In this document: in pieces, positions 46,048 through 55,700 of the stretch
How positions within the stretch are numbered: the stretch's first letter is position 1
How the letters are laid out: each line of letters starts with the position of its first letter
Assembly: GCA_002505345.1 (NCBI GenBank)
Contig: DAUY01000002.1
Coordinates: 148,858 to 212,857 of the forward strand
Direction: 5' to 3'
Origin: Methanomassiliicoccaceae archaeon UBA370
GTDB lineage: Archaea > Thermoplasmatota > Thermoplasmata > Methanomassiliicoccales > Methanomethylophilaceae
DNA length: 64,000 bases
Position numbers and translations under genes: made by a program
The notes under the pieces: generated by a model
The model's input: the letters and a program-made list of their open reading frames with translations, nothing else
Told to the model about the DNA's origin: nothing
Databases searched by the model: none

Positions 46048-46765
46048 CTGACTTCACCCCCCTGATGAAGACCTCTTCGAGGTTGTTAGCGTTATATTTG
46101 GCTTTGAGCTCGGCGGGCGTCCCCTGCATGATGATCTCTCCTTTGTTGATCATGGCGACGCGGTCGCACAGGGATTCGACCTCGTACATGTTGTGCGAGG
46201 AAAGCAATACGGTGACGCCGGACCCGGCGATCTCCCTGATAAGCTCTCGTATGTCGTGGGCGTTCATAACGTCCAGTCCGGATGTGACCTCGTCCATTAT
46301 GGCGAAGCGCGGGGAGGTCATTATCGCCCTGGCGATTAGCAGGCGTCTCATCATGCCTTTACTGTATGTGTTGACCTTGCTGTCGATACGGTCTCCCAGA
46401 TTGGCGATGTCGATTCCCCTCTGGGTCATTTTGTCCGTCTCATCGCTGTCGGTGAAGAAGCCGGCGATGAAGCGCAGATATGTGCGGCCGCTCAGGTCCT
46501 TGTAGGCACCCGCGTCCTCGGGAAGGTAGCTGATGGATTTCCTCACCTCGTCCCCTTGGGTGGCGACGTCGTATCCGCAGACTGTTATCTTTCCGGAAGT
46601 GATCGTTATGAGCGTCGAGATCATCCTCAGCGCCGTGGTCTTCCCGGCCCCGTTCGGTCCGATGAGACCGAAGATCTCTCCCTCTTTCACAGAGAAGTTG
46701 ATTCCTTTTACGGCTTCGATGTTCCCGTACAATTTATGCACGTTTTCTACGCGCAGAGCATCCAT
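46031..46765 (-). CDS. ABC-2 type exporter, NatA-like ATP-binding protein
   Basis: 244 residues. Walker A GPNGAGKTT (36-44), signature YSKGMMRRLLIARAI (about 134), Walker B FAIMDEVTSGLD with the usual catalytic Glu, and switch His in SSHNMYEV. NatA-type ATPases export Na+ or small compounds with a NatB partner. TATA-like AAGTATACTGTACTTTTAAAT lies upstream of the start, at about 46775-46797. Confidence 0.92.
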   Translation of the reverse strand: MDALRVENVHKLYGNIEAVKGINFSVKEGEIFGLIGPNGAGKTTALRMISTLITITSGKITVCGYDVATQGDEVRKSISYLPEDAGAYKDLSGRTYLRFIAGFFTDSDETDKMTQRGIDIANLGDRIDSKVNTYSKGMMRRLLIARAIMTSPRFAIMDEVTSGLDVMNAHDIRELIREIAGSGVTVLLSSHNMYEVESLCDRVAMINKGEIIMQGTPAELKAKYNANNLEEVFIRGVKSVEQSV

Positions 46766-46856
46766 GGATGTATTGAAGTATACTGTACTTTTAAATCTAT
46801 TGGAGTGCCGTTAAGTGTCCAAAAATGATGTATTCGGGCCGGGGCCCGTAATATGT

Positions 46857-47216
46857 TTACTGTTCTGCGACGGCAGAAGCGTTGCCCATTGCCTTGTTTA
46901 TGGTCTCTTGGAGGGACTGGTATTTCTCGCGGAGGCTCTTCTCCTGGCGGTCCAGGCTTTTCACCCTCACGTCCATGGTCTCGACCGAGTCCTCTATGTC
47001 TAATCTGAGGGCTTCCCTGTCGTCAACTTTCATCAAAAGGGACCCTACGCTCTTGTATACGTCCCCGGTCGCCTTGCCGAGTTCCTCCAAAGTGCGCTGC
47101 AGCTCTCTGAGCTGGGCTTCCATCTGTACTTTCTGGGTGCTTACGTTCTGCAGCTGCTGCTGTACCTGCTGGAACTGCGTTATCTGGTTCTGGAGCTGGG
47201 GGCTGATTCCGTTCAT
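46857..47216 (-). CDS. pfdB: prefoldin beta subunit
   Basis: 119 residues, two long coiled-coil helices (about 8-48 and 70-112) separated by a beta hairpin around GDVYKSVGSLLMKVD. Typical of the archaeal beta subunit, which forms a jellyfish-shaped hexamer holding unfolded chains. Last gene of the exosome/proteasome superoperon. Four bases from the Pcc1 gene. Confidence 0.95.
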   Translation of the reverse strand: MNGISPQLQNQITQFQQVQQQLQNVSTQKVQMEAQLRELQRTLEELGKATGDVYKSVGSLLMKVDDREALRLDIEDSVETMDVRVKSLDRQEKSLREKYQSLQETINKAMGNASAVAEQ

Positions 47217-47220
47217 TGTA

Positions 47221-47448
47221 TCACCTTACGATGTTCTCTATGTCTTCCGTGATCGCTATGCATTCTAGATATGAGTTTAGCGCGGCCCTCATTGCGGAAG
47301 AGTCCGCGGCGGTGATCTCCACCACAGCGGAATCCCCTTCCGAGCGCACGGTCACCCGGGTGCGCGGGAGGTCTCCCGTCTCGGGCCCGACTGACGCGAC
47401 TATGCTGTCGGCATCTCCGGAACCTATGACGAGGACCGCGGTCAGCAT
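47221..47448 (-). CDS. pcc1: KEOPS complex subunit Pcc1
   Basis: 75 residues. The small two-layer fold with TAADSSAMRAALNSYLECI at the C-terminal helix is the Pcc1 signature. Part of the KEOPS complex that makes t6A37 in tRNAs. Its usual place is between Rpo12 and prefoldin, as here. Confidence 0.92.
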   Translation of the reverse strand: MLTAVLVIGSGDADSIVASVGPETGDLPRTRVTVRSEGDSAVVEITAADSSAMRAALNSYLECIAITEDIENIVR

Positions 47449-47452
47449 ATCA

Positions 47453-47584
47453 TCAGTCTGACTTAAGGACCTTCTTGATGTTCGGTCTGTCCTTGAAGAA
47501 GATCTTCGAGCCGCACTTCTCGCACTGGAGGCCCAGCGCGTTGACGTTCCTTATGGGCTCGTTGCATTTAGCGCACCTGTACAT
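47453..47584 (-). CDS. rpo12: RNA polymerase subunit P (Rpo12)
   Basis: 43 residues. Zinc-binding CAKC (4-7) and CEKC (21-24) and the FKDRPNIKKV tail are those of Rpo12/RpoP. Starts eight bases after the L37Ae stop and ends just before Pcc1, in the conserved order. Confidence 0.95.
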   Translation of the reverse strand: MYRCAKCNEPIRNVNALGLQCEKCGSKIFFKDRPNIKKVLKSD

Positions 47585-47592
47585 GCGACGCC

Positions 47593-47844
47593 TCACTGCT
47601 CCGATACTTTGGAGATCTCTTTCTTGGTGTTGGGGGTGTAGGCCTGTGCCGCAAACTTAGTTTTGCAGCGGCTGCACTCCCAGATCCCGGAACTTACTCT
47701 TTTCACAGACGTGTGGTGGCACACAGGGCACTCGTGTCTCATCTTCTGCTGGGCCTCTATGGACTTGACCCTGTTGCGTACGATGACACCGTACCTGGCG
47801 CCGAACCTTCCGGAGCTACCGGCCTTGTTGGTTCTCTTAGACAT
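47593..47844 (-). CDS. rpl37ae: ribosomal protein L37Ae
   Basis: 83 residues. The GRFGARYGVIVRNRV segment and a C2-C2 zinc finger (CPVC near 39, CSRC near 57) define L37Ae. It follows Rrp42 in the superoperon. Confidence 0.96.
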   Translation of the reverse strand: MSKRTNKAGSSGRFGARYGVIVRNRVKSIEAQQKMRHECPVCHHTSVKRVSSGIWECSRCKTKFAAQAYTPNTKKEISKVSEQ

Positions 47845-47849
47845 TCATA

Positions 47850-48623
47850 TCACCCGATTATTTTTCTGATCTTGATTCCTGTTTCCACAGCCATGTCGAG
47901 ACAGGAACTGAGCTCGTCAAGGGTTATCGAACCCTGGCCGCCCTTCTGCATGGCCCTGAAGTTGCCGTCATCGTCCGTCGCAATCGTCAGACGTGCAGTG
48001 GCAATGTGCTCTTCGTCGAAATTTGGGTCTAATATTAAGTCTTTTCCTATCTTGGCCGCGGTGACCGAGATGGGAGTGCAGGTGACGGGCATGGGATAGT
48101 TCTCGCCCTTGCCGTATTGCTCCGCGGGCACTGTGGCGTTCTTGATGGCCAGGACGGCCGCGAGGTTGCAGGCGTCGAACAGGTTTCCGCAGTAATCTAT
48201 CACGTAGATGTCGATGTAGCACATCCATACCTCCTGACCGGGGGTTATGCAGAGCTTATCGACGTCTATCATGCCCGATTCGCGTATTCCGCGGTCAACG
48301 ACACGTGCCAGCTCGATGGCGTCCTCTCCGGGTGGACCGGACTCGAACGAGGCGTGTGCCATGGGGATCAGCTCGGCGCCGGTAGTCAGTACCCCGCTGT
48401 TGGGGGTGTCGGGGAACGGGGTGCCGGGAAGCATCTTGACGCCTGCGATGACCGTTGTATCGCCCAGGCGCACTTTCGCCGAACCGTCCGCGCTCTCGAT
48501 CAGGCCCAGCTCGAAAGATATGTCCCTGAAGTCCGCGACTCCGCGGCCGTCGGTCCTCTTGCCTTCCTTCAGCAGGTTGACTATGTAGTCGCGCCTTATC
48601 TCGGAAATGATCTCACTGCTCAT
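47850..48623 (-). CDS. rrp42: exosome complex component Rrp42
   Basis: 257 residues from ATG 48623 (AGGAGG nine bases upstream; the ATG nine bases before is too close to that site). RNase PH fold with [16 protein letters not shown] and the typical GxTxVxAGVK region, but without the catalytic Asp pair of Rrp41, as expected for the structural partner. Overlaps rrp41 by about eleven bases. Confidence 0.95.
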   Translation of the reverse strand: MSSEIISEIRRDYIVNLLKEGKRTDGRGVADFRDISFELGLIESADGSAKVRLGDTTVIAGVKMLPGTPFPDTPNSGVLTTGAELIPMAHASFESGPPGEDAIELARVVDRGIRESGMIDVDKLCITPGQEVWMCYIDIYVIDYCGNLFDACNLAAVLAIKNATVPAEQYGKGENYPMPVTCTPISVTAAKIGKDLILDPNFDEEHIATARLTIATDDDGNFRAMQKGGQGSITLDELSSCLDMAVETGIKIRKIIG

Positions 48624-49362
48624 CGGAATCATCCTCCTCTCCGTCTACGGTGTAGCGCCTCTTGAGGGCGTCCTTCTGGAGGGCGTAAAGTTCTTTGCAC
48701 CCGCCGACCGCCATCTCGATGGCGCGGTCGAACTCTTCGCGGGTCATGTTGCCGTCCATCTGGAGGAGCACTATCTCCTCGGTGCTCGGCACGATGGCCA
48801 GAGGCACGTCCGCCTGGCCGTAGTTGTCTTCTTCCTTGTTGAGGTCCAGGAGCACATGCCCGTCCGCCTTTCCGGCGGCCATGGCGGGCACTATGTCCTT
48901 CATGGGGATTCCCGCGTCCGCGAGGGCGACCGATGCGGCGGTAAGCCCGGCGCATCTCGTTCCTGCGTTGGCCTGAAGGATCTCGATGTACACGTCTATG
49001 GACGCGCGGGGGAACAGGCCGGTGAGTATGACGTTCTCCAAGGCCTCCGCCGTTATCTTCGAGATCTCGATGGATCTCCTGTCGGTCCCGGGCCTCTTCC
49101 TGTCGCCTACCGAGTAGGCCTCCATGTTGTATTTGCACTGGACTATGGCCTTGGTGGGGTTCTGCAGGTGCCTGGGGTGGCATTCCCTGGGGCCGTAAAC
49201 CGCCGCGAGGACCTTGTTCTTCCCTATCTCGACGTAGGCCGAGCCGTCGGCGTTCTTGAGTACGCCGGCCTCGATCTTCACGGCCCTGTGCTCTTCAGCG
49301 GTCCTGCCGTCGATCCTCATTCCTTTCTCGTCAACCAATACAATGTCACTGTGTCCGCTCAT
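48613..49362 (-). CDS. rrp41: exosome complex exonuclease Rrp41
   Basis: 249 residues from ATG 49362 (a GTG six bases upstream is possible). RNase PH domain with [12 protein letters not shown] near the start, the RRS phosphate/RNA site ([10 protein letters not shown]) and the catalytic [12 protein letters not shown] region. Acidic tail (DGEEDDSDE). It makes the phosphorolytic ring with Rrp42. Confidence 0.95.
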   Translation of the reverse strand: MSGHSDIVLVDEKGMRIDGRTAEEHRAVKIEAGVLKNADGSAYVEIGKNKVLAAVYGPRECHPRHLQNPTKAIVQCKYNMEAYSVGDRKRPGTDRRSIEISKITAEALENVILTGLFPRASIDVYIEILQANAGTRCAGLTAASVALADAGIPMKDIVPAMAAGKADGHVLLDLNKEEDNYGQADVPLAIVPSTEEIVLLQMDGNMTREEFDRAIEMAVGGCKELYALQKDALKRRYTVDGEEDDSDEQ

Positions 49363-49364
49363 GA

Positions 49365-50084
49365 TCACTCATCTCCCTCTTCGTTCTCTTCGTCTTCCTC
49401 TTCCTGAGGGATTTCCTTTTCCAAAAATTTCTTGACCCTTTCGGTCAGGTTGGACCTTACGGTCTCCTCGTCTATCATTTTTATCGCTTTAGTCGCGACG
49501 TCGGCGTTCAGGCCGTCGCCGTCGATCCATATCTGTCCGTTCTGTCCGATGAATATGCGGCAGTCGGTGATGTTCTTGATCATCTGAATCATCGACCCGC
49601 TTTTTCCTATGACCCTCGAGACCTTGGTGTGGGAGATCTTCACGAGCCTCCCGCCTTCAAGTTTCCTGAGCCCCGAGTCCTTCATCGTCACGGATATCTT
49701 GTTGCTCTCGTCCACCATCAGGATCTTCAGCATCACGACGTCCCCGACGTTGAGGTACTTCGAGGTGTCGCCGAAGGCAACCTTCCAAGGGACCTCGCTG
49801 ACGTGGAGCGGTGCGGGATAGGGGGCGCCGATATCGACCATCCAGTTGGAAGAGCCTATGTCGTTGACCATCCCTATCACGGTGTCGCCGGTTGCGGGCA
49901 TGTAGCGTCCGCCGAGCGGAATTACGCTGACCGTGTTCTGGCGTACCATCTTTACGCCCAGGATGCCGGCGCGGACCGTGCCGTCCAGCACATATGTGTT
50001 TTCCCCCGCTTTCAGGTTCCCGCCGTCCAATTTATCTCCTGGGACGACGACCTCGCGGGCGTTCTTTGCGTTATTATTATCCAT
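49365..50084 (-). CDS. rrp4: exosome complex RNA-binding protein Rrp4
   Basis: 239 residues from ATG 50084. An N-terminal domain ([10 protein letters not shown]), an S1 domain (about 60-135) and a KH domain ([17 protein letters not shown] near 150) followed by a highly acidic tail ([14 protein letters not shown]). Caps the exosome and feeds RNA to it. Overlap with the Rrp41 start is four bases or less. Confidence 0.95.
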   Translation of the reverse strand: MDNNNAKNAREVVVPGDKLDGGNLKAGENTYVLDGTVRAGILGVKMVRQNTVSVIPLGGRYMPATGDTVIGMVNDIGSSNWMVDIGAPYPAPLHVSEVPWKVAFGDTSKYLNVGDVVMLKILMVDESNKISVTMKDSGLRKLEGGRLVKISHTKVSRVIGKSGSMIQMIKNITDCRIFIGQNGQIWIDGDGLNADVATKAIKMIDEETVRSNLTERVKKFLEKEIPQEEEDEENEEGDE

Positions 50085-50101
50085 TATATCACATCTTGAA
50101 A

Positions 50102-50797
50102 TCAATTGAGCACCCTTACGGATGCCGTTCCCTTGGTCTTATGCTTAAGCTTCTCGGACAGCTCCAAAGTGAGTCCAGCGGGGACCTCCATCAGGCCCAT
50201 CCAGGAGCCGTCGCTTCCCCATTCCTCGCGTTCGACGACGCCGTAGTGCACGATATCATCGTAGCACCTCGCGTAGTCGGTTCCGTTGACCTTCACCGCC
50301 ACTCTGCTCTTCTCGAATCTTATCGGAAGAAGCGGTCTGAGGAGTTTCATCGCTTCATCGATCTCCCTGTCCATGGGTTTGAACAGGTCAGGACGGAACC
50401 TGGCCTCTTCCAGGGCGATCTCGATCCTCTGCGCAGGGTGCGGCAACTTGGTCTGGGGGTTTATCGCGTTGGCGGCGATATGGGTTATTATCCGCCTGCG
50501 TTTAGCCTCCAGCATATCCCTTCTCTGTTCCGTGGTTATCTGCACATCGCCCTTCTGGATGATGATTTTCGCCACAGCTACCGGGTCGGTGGTGCCGAAA
50601 GCTTCCTTCAACTTGTCTTCGGGGGGGCGGGTGCCCTTCCCGGCGTTTTTAAAGATATCCTCTACCGCCAGATATTCCGAGAGGTCCACCTGTTTTCCCT
50701 GCTTGATGAGGTCCATCGCCGCAGGGTCCAGAAGTATCTCGAAGGTTTCGCCGTGGCTTTCCAGCCTGGCTACTATGGCGTTCTCGAGGTCGACCAT
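50102..50797 (-). CDS. sdo1: ribosome maturation protein SBDS homolog
   Basis: 231 residues from ATG 50797. N-terminal FYSH domain, with SEYLAVEDIFKNAGKG near 45, then the helical and RRM-like C-terminal parts. Releases anti-association factor from the 50S subunit. It sits between PsmA and Rrp4, the normal archaeal order. Confidence 0.95.
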   Translation of the reverse strand: MVDLENAIVARLESHGETFEILLDPAAMDLIKQGKQVDLSEYLAVEDIFKNAGKGTRPPEDKLKEAFGTTDPVAVAKIIIQKGDVQITTEQRRDMLEAKRRRIITHIAANAINPQTKLPHPAQRIEIALEEARFRPDLFKPMDREIDEAMKLLRPLLPIRFEKSRVAVKVNGTDYARCYDDIVHYGVVEREEWGSDGSWMGLMEVPAGLTLELSEKLKHKTKGTASVRVLN

Positions 50798-50804
50798 TTC
50801 CCGT

Positions 50805-51512
50805 TCACTCTTTGAGCAGGTCGGAGATCTCCTCTTCGGAGAGCCTGCGGAATTTCTTACCGTTCTCCACGACCCCGATCTCAACATTCGCTGCTACGGG
50901 CTTCTCTTCCAGGGCGTTGCCGAGGGCCTTAAGGCCGAGCTTGAGCGCGTCCTGGTATTCCATGTCGTCCTGGTACTCCTTCTCGAAGACATCCATCACC
51001 GCAGGGCGACCCGACCCGATGCAGGTGGCCTTGTAGGACACAAGCGCGCCGGAGGGATCGGTCTCGAAGAGGCTGATGCCCATGTCGTCGACTCCCGCCA
51101 TCAGTATGGCGGTCCCAAAGGGACGGGCTCCGCCGTATTGAGTGTAGTTCTGTTTGTAGTCGCAGATCTTCTTCACGAGCATCTCCACGGATATGTTCTC
51201 GCCGTAGGTGATCTTGTGGACCTGGGCATTCTTCCTTGCCTCGTCCACAAGGATCCTTGCGTCTGCCACGAGGCCCGACGTCGCGCAACCGATGTGCTCG
51301 TCCACGTCATAGATCTTCTCGATGGAGGCCGGCTCAACAAGCCTGCTGGACACCTTCTTGTCCACGATGAGGGCCACTCCGCCCTTGTACTTCAGCCCGA
51401 TGGTCGTCGTGCCCTTCTTCACTGCTTCTCGGGCATATTCGACCTGAAAGAGCCTTCCGTCGGGGGAGAAAACCGTTATCCCCCTGTCATAAGCCATTTG
51501 TCCTGGTTGCAT
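50805..51512 (-). CDS. psmA: proteasome subunit alpha
   Basis: 235 residues. N-terminal gate and helix H0 (YDRGITVFSPDGRLFQVEYA), with the alpha-subunit KKGTTTIGLKYKGGVAL region and no catalytic Thr. Forms the outer rings of the 20S core. Highly conserved place next to Pop5 and SBDS. Confidence 0.97.
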   Translation of the reverse strand: MQPGQMAYDRGITVFSPDGRLFQVEYAREAVKKGTTTIGLKYKGGVALIVDKKVSSRLVEPASIEKIYDVDEHIGCATSGLVADARILVDEARKNAQVHKITYGENISVEMLVKKICDYKQNYTQYGGARPFGTAILMAGVDDMGISLFETDPSGALVSYKATCIGSGRPAVMDVFEKEYQDDMEYQDALKLGLKALGNALEEKPVAANVEIGVVENGKKFRRLSEEEISDLLKE

Positions 51513-51564
51513 GGTGCTTCTCCTTAGTGCTCGCGGGTAGACAGGGGATTCAGTATATATTATT

Positions 51565-51879
51565 TCAGTGCAGGCCTTTACCGGCGGTCCGAGGGGGCCT
51601 GGGCTCCTTTTTCAGGGAGCCGTAGCGTTCCCTGAGGGACTTCAGCGTTCCGGATGTCCTGAGGGGTTCGGAACCCGGGAATGATGACACCACGGTATCG
51701 GAGACCCAGCTCCTATCTTCCGGAGAACATCTGATCACTGCCATCCTCTCGTCGCACGAGATGACCTTTACGTGATGCCCCGGCCGGAAGGTAGCCCGCG
51801 CCAGCGAAATCCTGTCAGCATCGGCTCCGACACGGAAAACGATATATCTGCGCCTTCCACGCTTGCTCTTGACGGTCAT
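51565..51879 (-). CDS. rnp2: RNase P protein component Pop5
   Basis: 104 residues. The RRRYIVFRV strand at 9-17 and CDERMAVIRCS near 42 match the archaeal Pop5/Rpp14 fold. Binds the catalytic domain of RNase P RNA. Starts the superoperon with PsmA; its start is 18 bases from the stop of the RING-like gene. Confidence 0.85.
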   Translation of the reverse strand: MTVKSKRGRRRYIVFRVGADADRISLARATFRPGHHVKVISCDERMAVIRCSPEDRSWVSDTVVSSFPGSEPLRTSGTLKSLRERYGSLKKEPRPPRTAGKGLH

Positions 51880-51897
51880 CCCATGCCAATGGTCCGC

Positions 51898-52416
51898 TTA
51901 TGTTTTATTCTTGCCCCTGCGGCATGGATGGACATTGACCTTTTCGTACAGCGAACCGCATTTCCCGCAGAGCGGTCGGGAGCAATCGACTATGTTGCCG
52001 CAAGAGCATTCCATCGTGCCGTCCCTTCTGGGGAAAGCAGCACCGCAGGAGCATATACTCCCGAACAGAAACCGTCCGCACACCGGGCATCTGGGACGCT
52101 CCGGCTCGCTCACCTTCATGTCTACGTATGGCCGGGCGCAATAGGGGCACGCATCCATAGTGGAAGCGCAGCCGTCATGGAATATCCTGCCGCATCCGCA
52201 TGTCGAAACAGGGAGCAGTCCGATCCTCCCGAGGCATACGGAGCAAAGCTTTTCAGATTCACAATCATCCAGAAAATAGGTAGCAATTCCGCCCGCCGAC
52301 CGTGTGGAAGCGATGTTCTTTCTTTTCGAGACGAGCCTGGACTGCAATGCCATGGATATAAAAATCGCCAATGCCGAAAAGATACCCAGCAGATATACCG
52401 TATTGGCGAGGTTCAT
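51898..52416 (-). CDS. membrane-anchored RING-like zinc finger protein
   Basis: 172 residues. One N-terminal transmembrane helix (about 5-25). Then a cross-brace-like zinc pattern: Cys58-Cys61, Cys73-Cys75, His80-Cys83, Cys90-Cys93, which has the C-C-C-C-H-C-C-C order and spacing of eukaryotic RING or RING-variant domains. Two or three more zinc ribbons follow (CPVC, CSCG, CSCG, CGKCG, residues 110-155). Such a finger in an archaeal membrane protein is unusual. Head of the exosome/proteasome superoperon by position. Whether it is an E3-like ligase or only a structural finger is not known. Confidence 0.75.
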   Translation of the reverse strand: MNLANTVYLLGIFSALAIFISMALQSRLVSKRKNIASTRSAGGIATYFLDDCESEKLCSVCLGRIGLLPVSTCGCGRIFHDGCASTMDACPYCARPYVDMKVSEPERPRCPVCGRFLFGSICSCGAAFPRRDGTMECSCGNIVDCSRPLCGKCGSLYEKVNVHPCRRGKNKT

Positions 52417-52531
52417 GATTCAGTAGATAAACGTTCTGTATATATATTGCACTGGAAAGAAGGTTTAGCATGGAATTACAATGCACACTAATTCGGAATT
52501 CGTATCAACACCTATACAGTTATTTACGTAG

Positions 52532-52551
52532 TATTATCTTATAAGATAATA
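52532..52551. promoter_or_regulatory. 20-base perfect palindrome upstream of hdrA
   Basis: TATTATCTTATAAGATAATA reads the same on both strands, 203 bases before the hdrA start. Could be an operator for a dimeric regulator or a chance product of AT richness. Confidence 0.45.
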
Positions 52552-52664
52552 TAAAAATCTAACATAATTTTTGAAGTCTGGCTATATTGAAAAAATCATT
52601 TACTACATTTCTTTACGGAAATGAATTTTTTAAAAATCGGGCTTTCGGTGACAAACAGGTTATC

Positions 52665-52673
52665 TATTTAAAT
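52665..52673 (+). promoter_or_regulatory. TATA box candidate for hdrA operon
   Basis: TATTTAAAT is a good archaeal TATA element, placed about 90 bases before the TTG start, with a purine-poor BRE-like stretch upstream. The transcript would have a leader of about 60 bases. Confidence 0.5.
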
Positions 52674-52754
52674 GGATTGCGTAGAAGAGTTAATAATAAG
52701 AAATCATATACTCCCGTACGTTCCAAAACTTCTTAGAACAACGGAGGCAAAGAT

Positions 52755-55700
52755 TTGACCAAATCAGCATTAGTTATAGGAGGAGGGATCGCAGGTATAC
52801 AGGCTTCGTTGGATCTTGCAGACAGAGGCATACACGTCTATTTGGTGGAGAAGGAACCCACCATCGGCGGAAAGATGTCCCGTCTCGACAAGACCTTCCC
52901 GACGAACGACTGTTCCGCTTGCATCCTGTCCCCGAAAATGGCGGACTGTGCGGGCCACCCGAACATCTCGACGCTCACTTACCACGAGGTAATGAAGATC
53001 GACGGAGAAGCGGGCGACTTCAAGGTTACAGTCAAGAAGAAAGCAAGATACGTCAACCCTGACGAGTGCACAAGCTGCGGCGACTGCATAGCCAAGTGTC
53101 CCGTGAAGGACATTCCCGACAGTTTCGAGTTCGGGCTCGCCAAGAGGAAGGCAATATACATACCCCACGCCCAGGCCGTCCCCAGGGTCGCCATCATCGA
53201 TGGAGAGAACTGCAGGATGATACAGAAGGGCAAGTGCGGTCTCTGCCAGAAGACCTGCCAGAAGGGCGCGATCCACTATGACGACAAGGACGAAGAGATC
53301 GTCCTCGATGTCGGTTCCATAATCGCCGCCAACGGATTCCAGATATGGGATGCTTCCATAGCGACCGAATATGGATACGGCAGGATAGCCAACGTCATAA
53401 CCGCCATGGAGTTCGAGAGGTACATGTGTGCCTCCGGATGCAGCAGCGGACACATCGTAATGCCCTCAAGCGGCGAGTCGCCCAAGAGGATAGCGTTCAT
53501 CCAGTGCTGCGGATCCAGGTCCCAGAAGGACGGATGGAAGAAATACTGCTCCTCTGTGTGCTGCATGTACGCGACCAAGGAAGCGATGCTGACGAAGGAA
53601 CACATCGCCGACGTCGATGAAGACATCTACTTCATGGACATAAGGTCCTACGGAAAAGAGTTCGAAGACTACATCCACAGGGCAGAAGACCAGTACAAGA
53701 TAGGAATGATCAGGGGAGCCCGCGTGTCCAACCTCGAGGAGGATCCGGTCACCAAGCAGGTTCTGGTCAACTTCACCGATTCTGACAACAACGGAAGGAC
53801 CGAGGTCTACGACATGGCGGTCCTGTCCGTCGGACTGGTGCCTCCGGAAGGAGCCAAAGAGTTCGCCGACATGCTCGGAATCGAGCTCAACGAATACGGA
53901 TTCTGCAAGACCAGCGTCTACCGCCCCCTCGAGACGACCAAGAAGGGAATATTCGTCACCGGAGCATTCGCTGCCCCCAAGGACATCCCCACATCGGTCG
54001 CCGAGGCCAGCGGTGCATCCGCCAAGGCCGGCAAGTACATCGTGGGCAAGGACTTCAAGCCCTGCGCCCCCAAAGAGTACCCCAAAGAGAAGGACGTCGC
54101 AGGAAAAGAGCCCCGCGTGGGCGTATGGATCTGCCACTGCGGATCCAACATCGCCGGAACGGTGGACGTCAAGGCGGTCGCGGAATTCGCCGCGGACCTG
54201 CCCGGAGTCGTCTATTCTACAGATGTTACATACGCATGCGCACAGGACGCCCTGAAGGCGATCTCCGAGGCAATACAGTCGAAGGACCTCAACAGGGTCG
54301 TCGTCGCCTCGTGCACGCCCAGGACCCACGAGCCCCTCTTCAGGGAGGCATGCCAGGACGGAGGGCTCAACAAGTACCTCTTCAACATGGCGAACATCCG
54401 TGACCAGTGCTCTTGGATCCACATGCAGAACCCCGAAGCGGCCACCCAGAAGTCCAAGGACCTCGTCAAGATGGCAGTCGCCAAGACCGTTCTCCTCGAG
54501 CCCCTCGTCGGCTCCGACGTCCCTGTCAAGCAGGTCGCCGCAGTCATAGGCGGAGGAATCACCGGTATGACCGCAGCCCTCGACCTCGCAGGCCAGGGAT
54601 TCGAGACCCACCTCGTCGAGAGGGAGAAGGAGCTCGGAGGATTCGCACGCAACTTCCGCCACAAGGAAGACGGCGTCGAAGTGGCCGATTTCCTCAAAGA
54701 AATGGTCGCCAAGGTCAACAGCTGCGACCTGATCAAGGTGCACACCGGAGTCTCTGTAAAGGACATTCCCGGATACGTCGGAAACTTCATGGTGAAACTG
54801 TCCGACGGTTCCGAGATCGAGGCCGGAGCAGTTCTGCTTGCCATCGGTGCCAACCCCTACAAGCCTACCGAGTTCAACTACGGAAAGGACGAGAAGGTAA
54901 TGACCACCCTCGAGGCGGAGAAGAAGATCGCGGACGGCTCCTTCAAGGGACAGAAGATCGCGTTCATAAGCTGCGTCGGATCCAGGTCCAAGGATGTGGC
55001 GTACTGCTCCCGTGTTTGCTGCTCGGGCGCTCTGCGCAACGCCATAAAGATCAAGATGACCAACCCGATGGCGGACGTCACCTACTTCCACAAGGATGTC
55101 AGGACCTACGGATTCCGCGAGGAGCTGTACTACATGGCCTCCCAGCTCGGAATAAGGTTCGTAAGGTACCCTGTCGATAACGACCTGCCGTCCTATGACG
55201 GAAAGTGCGTGAAGGCTTTCGACGCCACACTCGGAGCAGACATCGAGATACCCGTAGACACCGTCGTGCTCGCAGCGGGCATGTCGCCCAACCGCGAGGA
55301 GAAGGAAGAGATCGCCAAGATGGTCAAGGTCCCGATCAGCAAGGACGGCTTCTACTTCGAGGCCCACCAGAAGCTGAGGCCCGTCGACTTCGCCACCGAA
55401 GGTGTCTTCGTCGCCGGTACCGCACACTGGCCCAAATTCATGGACGAGTGCATGGCCCAGGCCTCCGGAGCCGCTTCCAGGATGATCACCATCATCTCTA
55501 AGGACAAGCGCGTGTCCGAAGGCATAGTCGCATCCCCCAACCCGAACAGGTGCGACGGATGCGGTGTGTGCGAAGGATGCTGCGACTACAACGCGATCAG
55601 CATCGTCGACTGCGGAAATGGAAAGCTGAAGAGCCAGGTCAACGCCGCCCTGTGCAAGGGATGCGGAAGCTGCGTGGCTTCCTGTCCGTCCGGAGCGATG

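Larger units (their letters stand above)
52417..52754. promoter_or_regulatory. AT-rich divergent promoter region of hdrA operon
   Basis: 338 bases with about 30% G+C, much below the flanking genes, between the leftward RING-like gene and the hdrA operon. It contains a perfect palindrome (52532-52551), several TATA-like runs and a Shine-Dalgarno site GGAGG at 52743-52747 for hdrA. No gene is visible in it. Confidence 0.6.

Noticed and set aside
53466..55427. 653-codon open frame antisense to hdrA
   Set aside because: It is a by-product of strong codon bias in hdrA; the protein is repeats of Asp, Val and Gly with no fold.
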